A DNA stretch of 9,139 bases from an uncultured Phycisphaerales bacterium. GTDB taxonomy: Bacteria; Planctomycetota; Phycisphaerae; Phycisphaerales; SM1A02. Location: positions 1-9,139 of the forward strand of contig CAMPIL010000133.1 of NCBI GenBank assembly GCA_946886375.1, given 5' to 3'. Positions 5,425 through 9,139 of this stretch are shown one piece after another (position 1 is the stretch's first letter; each line of letters opens with the position of its first letter). The position numbers and the translations under genes are program-made. The notes under the pieces were generated by a model. The model was not told the origin of the DNA and made no database searches. It worked only from the letters and a program-made list of their open reading frames with translations.

Positions 5425-6663
5425 ATGTTCAGCCGAAGTGTGGTCGTCGTGCTCGCAACCGTGGGAGTCGGTTCGACAGCATCGGCCCAATGCCTGCGAT
5501 ACACCATTGAACTGATTCCCGGCCCGAACTGTCAATTCGTTGGCTCAACGTCTTTTGCTTTCGGCATGAATGGCGATGGTGAACTTTGCGGCGGCTATAC
5601 ACCCTGCAGCAAATCTGCGAATGGTTCCTCCGTTTGGCTTGGTCAAGGTGGTTGGGTAAATGTGGCGCAGCCGCCTGGTCGAGAATGGTTCAGACTTTAT
5701 GACATCACATCATCTCGATCGATTGCGGGATCAAGCCAGCCATTGACGGAGTCATTCCCCAGACGTGCCGTGCGCTATGACTTCGTCAACAACGTGTTTA
5801 TTGATATCGGGTTGCTACCCGGATTTACCAACTCCGAAGCAGTCGCCATCAACGAGAACGGATGGGTGTGTGGGTATCTTAGTGGGGTAAATTCTCAGGC
5901 GTTTATCTGGCAAGACAACCGGATGGCCTTGCTGAACCTGCCGATTGGTCCAAACTCCATGGCCAACGACATCTCTGACAGTGGCCTGGTGTGTGGGTGG
6001 ATGGGTCAGGCATGGACCACGATCGCAAGCGCGTTCATCTACGATTCATCAACTGGGGAAACTGTGAATGTCGGGACTCCATTGCCAGGTACCACAAATG
6101 CCGATGCGACTGCCGTCAATTCATTGGGAAATATCTGCGGCAGAAGTGGCGAATGGTGTGGTGAGTTTGCTTTCTGTTATCGCGGATTCTTTTGGAGTAA
6201 AGGCAACGTGCAGGAACTTGGAGTACTGCCAGGCTTCGATCGGTGCATACCCAAGGATTTGAACGATTCCAACATTGTTGTGGGATTCTGTGACACACAT
6301 TTCGGCAATACTCGGGCATTTGTCTGGCGTAACGGGGTGATGTACCGATTGAGTGATCTGGTGTATCCGCCGCAGCCCACGCTGAACATTCGTGAAGCGA
6401 CCGCGATCAACAACGCGGGCCAGATCGCAGGTCAAGCCGGCATTCCCGGCGGGAACGCCGCCGTGCGCCTCACGCCCATTCCACCCACCCTCGGCGACTG
6501 CAACTGCGATCAGCGTGTCAACGTGAACGATCTGCTGAACGTGATCTACGCCTGGCACACTCCCGGAACTCCCAACGCCCAAGGCGGCAGCGCGGACCTC
6601 AATCAGGACAAGACTGTCAACGTCGATGACCAGTGGATCGTGCTGAACAACTGGACTTCGTAA
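5425..6663 (+). CDS. Secreted HAF-repeat protein with C-terminal dockerin-like domain
   Basis: 412 residues. Residues 1-22 form a Sec signal peptide: Arg4, hydrophobic core VVVVLATVGVG, cleavage likely after STASA before Gln22. The body repeats a pattern of about 50-65 residues, 'A-x-IN-x-x-G-x-(V/I)-x-G ... AF-W-x-x-G', for example EAVAINENGWVCGY with AFIWQDN, NDISDSGLVCGW with AFIY, DLNDSNIVVGFC with AFVWRNG, and ATAINNAGQIAGQ. This is the HAF extracellular repeat family, probably a small beta-propeller; its function is unknown. Residues 357-412 hold two dockerin-type calcium loops, DCNCDQRVNVND and DLNQDKTVNVDD, each followed by a helix ending in W. Cohesin binding or surface anchoring is possible but unproven. 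The ATG at 5425 gives a compact signal peptide but has no Shine-Dalgarno. An in-frame GTG at 5377 has GAGGTAGG 6 nt upstream and would add 16 residues; either start is plausible. GC is lower than in neighbouring genes. Confidence 0.85.
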   Translation: MFSRSVVVVLATVGVGSTASAQCLRYTIELIPGPNCQFVGSTSFAFGMNGDGELCGGYTPCSKSANGSSVWLGQGGWVNVAQPPGREWFRLYDITSSRSIAGSSQPLTESFPRRAVRYDFVNNVFIDIGLLPGFTNSEAVAINENGWVCGYLSGVNSQAFIWQDNRMALLNLPIGPNSMANDISDSGLVCGWMGQAWTTIASAFIYDSSTGETVNVGTPLPGTTNADATAVNSLGNICGRSGEWCGEFAFCYRGFFWSKGNVQELGVLPGFDRCIPKDLNDSNIVVGFCDTHFGNTRAFVWRNGVMYRLSDLVYPPQPTLNIREATAINNAGQIAGQAGIPGGNAAVRLTPIPPTLGDCNCDQRVNVNDLLNVIYAWHTPGTPNAQGGSADLNQDKTVNVDDQWIVLNNWTS

Positions 6664-6665
6664 CA

Positions 6666-7703
<1,038 letters not shown>

Positions 7704-7705
7704 TG

Positions 7706-7736
7706 TGATCAGTGTAACGTCGGCTGATCAATGTGA
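7706..7736 (+). promoter_or_regulatory. Paired TGATCA repeats between divergent genes (candidate operator)
   Basis: TGATCAGTGTAA (7706-7717) and TGATCAATGTGA (7725-7736) are direct repeats matching at 10 of 12 positions with a 19-bp period. Each also contains the self-palindrome TGATCA. The pair starts 3 bp upstream of the deacetylase ATG, so a bound protein would block that gene and possibly affect the divergent one. No regulator is identified. Confidence 0.4.
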
Positions 7737-7737
7737 T

Positions 7738-7766
7738 TTGGGGGCTCATGCACGATCGCGTACATT
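7738..7766 (+). promoter_or_regulatory. Candidate promoter of the bacterial-PH gene pair
   Basis: TTGGGG (7738-7743) is followed after 17 bp by TACATT (7761-7766), with three and four of six matches to the sigma70 consensus. The predicted start near 7773 would give a leader of about 32 nt before the ATG at 7805. The match is weak, but the spacing and position fit. Confidence 0.35.
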
Positions 7767-7804
7767 GTGCGCGATGGATTCCCAAGAATGCCTTGGAGCC
7801 GCCC

Positions 7805-8347
7805 ATGAGTCGCGCATCAACCACCACCTCTCCCGCGTTTGATCCATCGGCCATCACGCGCCCTGACCCCGCGTTGTGGACCTACTACGTCATCGTCGCT
7901 GGGCTCACCGTGTTCGGGTTTCCATTTGTGATCTGGCCGCTGCTGTTCAAGTACAAGACGCTGCGGTATCACTTTGATGAGAAGGGGGTTTCCATGTCGT
8001 GGGGGATTCTTTTTCATCGCGAGATTTACCTGACCTACCGTCGCATTCAGGACATTCACGTCACGCGCAACCTGATTCACCGCTGGCTCGGGCTTGCGGC
8101 GGTTTCAGTGCAGACGGCGTCGGGAACTTCCGGCGCGGAGATGACGATTGAAGGCATCCGCAATCCCGAGGCGTTGAGGGATTTTCTGTATGCCCAGATG
8201 CGCGGCGCACGTGGCGAAGCCGAGCACGCCAGTGAAATTTCCATCGCCAGCGCCGCCGCGCCTCCTGCGGATGAAGCGCTGATCCTGTTGCGCGAAATTC
8301 GCGATGGACTGCGCAACCTGCGCCCGCGAACCGGAGCCAATTCATGA
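7805..8347 (+). CDS. Bacterial PH-domain (YdbS/YdbT-like, DUF304) membrane protein, first of pair
   Basis: 180 residues. A Ser/Thr/Pro-rich N-terminus leads to one hydrophobic stretch at about 24-49 (ALWTYYVIVAGLTVFGFPF onward). The bPH2 domain follows at 50-132: LRYHFDEKGVSMSWGILFHRE, then the signature YLTYRRIQDIHVTRNLIHRWLG, then VSVQTASG and MTIEGIRNPEALRDFL. The function of this family is poorly known; B. subtilis YdbS and YdbT are membrane relatives. A linker (133-156) leads to an amphipathic C-terminal helix, LILLREIRDGLRNL, which reappears in the next protein. The start at 7805 has GGAG (7795-7798) 6 nt upstream; upstream in-frame codons from 7733 add nothing recognisable. Its stop overlaps the next start (ATGA at 8344-8347), so the two proteins are translationally coupled and probably form a complex (inference). 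Confidence 0.85.
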   Translation: MSRASTTTSPAFDPSAITRPDPALWTYYVIVAGLTVFGFPFVIWPLLFKYKTLRYHFDEKGVSMSWGILFHREIYLTYRRIQDIHVTRNLIHRWLGLAAVSVQTASGTSGAEMTIEGIRNPEALRDFLYAQMRGARGEAEHASEISIASAAAPPADEALILLREIRDGLRNLRPRTGANS

Positions 8348-9120
8348 CGCGCCAGGTTCGAAAGGCTTCGGAGTGGATCTACCGCGGTATTTGGGGGGCG
8401 CTGGTCAACCTGTTTCGTGTGCCCGATCAACCGCCCACTCTGCCGGCGGAATCCGGTCAGTTCATGCTGAGTTTTCAGCCCGCCGACGGATTCCTGCGCT
8501 ATCTGAAGTTCTGGTTCTGGATCGTGCTGCCGCTGGCTGACATCGTGTTCACCGCGGCGTATCTCGCCGCGGCATTCGCGTTGTGGATCGCGGGGTATTG
8601 GTGGATCGCGCTGCTGCTGTTGCCGGTCGCGCTCTTCATCATCATCGTGCCGGACATCGTGGTGTACATCGGCATTCATCTGAAGTACGACACGACCTGG
8701 TATGTGATGACGGACCGAAGTCTGCGAATTCGGCACGGCATATGGGTGATTCACGAAACGACCATCACATTTGAAAACGTGCAGAATCTGAAGGTGCAGC
8801 AGGGGCCTTTGCAGCGGCACTATGGAATTGCGAACTTGGTGGTGGAGACCGCCGGCGCTGGTTCCAACCCGCACCAGAAGGGCGCCGGCAGCGTGGGCAA
8901 CCGCGGGATCGTGGAAGGCATCGCCAACGCGCACGAAATCCGCGATCGCATTCTGGCGCGTTTGCGTCAATCACGCAGCGCGGGCCTGGGCGATGATCTG
9001 CATGAAGGTGAGTCCGCGATGAAGTCATCTGCATGGACCGCCGACCACCTGGCCGCGCTGCGCGATATCCGCGATGAAGTTCGCCAACTGGCGACGAGAT
9101 GGACTTGGAACCGCAGATGA
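8344..9120 (+). CDS. Bacterial PH-domain (YdbS/YdbT-like, DUF304) membrane protein, second of pair
   Basis: 258 residues. A basic N-terminus and the segment FMLSFQPADGFLRYL (about 40-54) lead to two hydrophobic segments at about 55-80 and 84-111. The bPH2 domain is at 113-208: LKYDTTWYVMTDRSLRIRHGIW, then ETTITFENVQNLKVQQGPLQRHYGI, then a VVETAGAG strand with a Gly-rich loop (about 170-188), and a final helix NAHEIRDRILARL. The C-terminal helix HLAALRDIRDEVRQL (235-249) parallels that of the upstream protein. The start shares ATGA with the previous stop, and GGAG (8333-8336) lies 7 nt upstream. Domain order (membrane then PH) is the same in both proteins, so they look like paralogues acting at the inner membrane. 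The last codons and the stop fall in a decamer repeat, so the natural C-terminus may have been altered. Confidence 0.87.
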   Translation: MTRQVRKASEWIYRGIWGALVNLFRVPDQPPTLPAESGQFMLSFQPADGFLRYLKFWFWIVLPLADIVFTAAYLAAAFALWIAGYWWIALLLLPVALFIIIVPDIVVYIGIHLKYDTTWYVMTDRSLRIRHGIWVIHETTITFENVQNLKVQQGPLQRHYGIANLVVETAGAGSNPHQKGAGSVGNRGIVEGIANAHEIRDRILARLRQSRSAGLGDDLHEGESAMKSSAWTADHLAALRDIRDEVRQLATRWTWNRR

Positions 9121-9139
9121 ACGCCGATGAACGGGATAA
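9112..9139 (+). repeat. Decamer repeat (CGCAGATGAA type) overlapping the gene end
   Basis: CGCAGATGAA (9112-9121), CGCCGATGAA (9122-9131) and CGGGATAA (9132-9139) form about 2.8 units of a 10-bp period and run to the window edge. From memory, 'CGCAGATGAACGCAGATAA' repeats are scattered intergenically in many bacterial genomes, including planctomycetes. This copy supplies the last codons and the TGA stop of the PH-domain gene. Confidence 0.6.

Noticed and set aside
8077..8970. Minus-strand open frame (297 codons) opposite the PH-domain pair
   Set aside because: It spans two genes with recognised domains and coupled starts on the plus strand. Its product is low-complexity and rich in His, Arg and Gln.

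Overview
The window most likely comes from a planctomycete, probably of the Phycisphaerae. It has moderately high GC, and its secreted proteins carry dockerin-like C-termini with calcium-loop spacing (DxNxDxxxNxxD). A HAF-repeat exoprotein and cytoplasmic signalling proteins with unusual domain orders fit the same group. This placement is inferred from protein style, not from a marker gene.

Layout: (1) 2-481 is the 3' part of tsaB (tRNA t6A synthesis), cut by the window edge. (2) 482-756 is an intergenic region with a 16-bp tandem repeat overlapping a plausible sigma70-type promoter. (3) 757-4960 is a three-gene same-strand signalling cassette: an HTH-receiver response regulator, an HDOD/histidine-kinase fusion, and a degenerate receiver-GAF protein that has lost its phosphoacceptor Asp. 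(4) 4961-5424 holds a short repeat and terminator-like hairpins, plus a minus-strand remnant of a dockerin-tailed, Cys-rich protein. (5) 5425-6663 is a secreted HAF-repeat protein with a C-terminal dockerin. (6) 6666-7703 (minus) is an AcuC/HDAC-family deacetylase whose stop lies 2 bp from the stop of the HAF gene. (7) 7805-9120 holds two translationally coupled bacterial-PH (YdbS/YdbT-like, DUF304) membrane proteins. The second ends in a decamer repeat that runs to the window edge.

How the genes may work together: the cassette at 757-4960 looks like one soluble two-component pathway. The kinase has no membrane segment. It carries an HDOD module and a central region of uncertain fold before a HisKA/HATPase core with every catalytic motif intact. 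The response regulator has an intact receiver behind a MerR/excisionase-type HTH, so it can plausibly be phosphorylated and bind DNA. The third protein keeps the receiver fold but not the chemistry, so it may act as a phosphorylation-independent adaptor or sensor. This cassette is the most promising candidate for an undescribed system. The other genes look like ordinary accessory or housekeeping functions. No tRNA, rRNA, CRISPR array, transposase or phage gene was seen.
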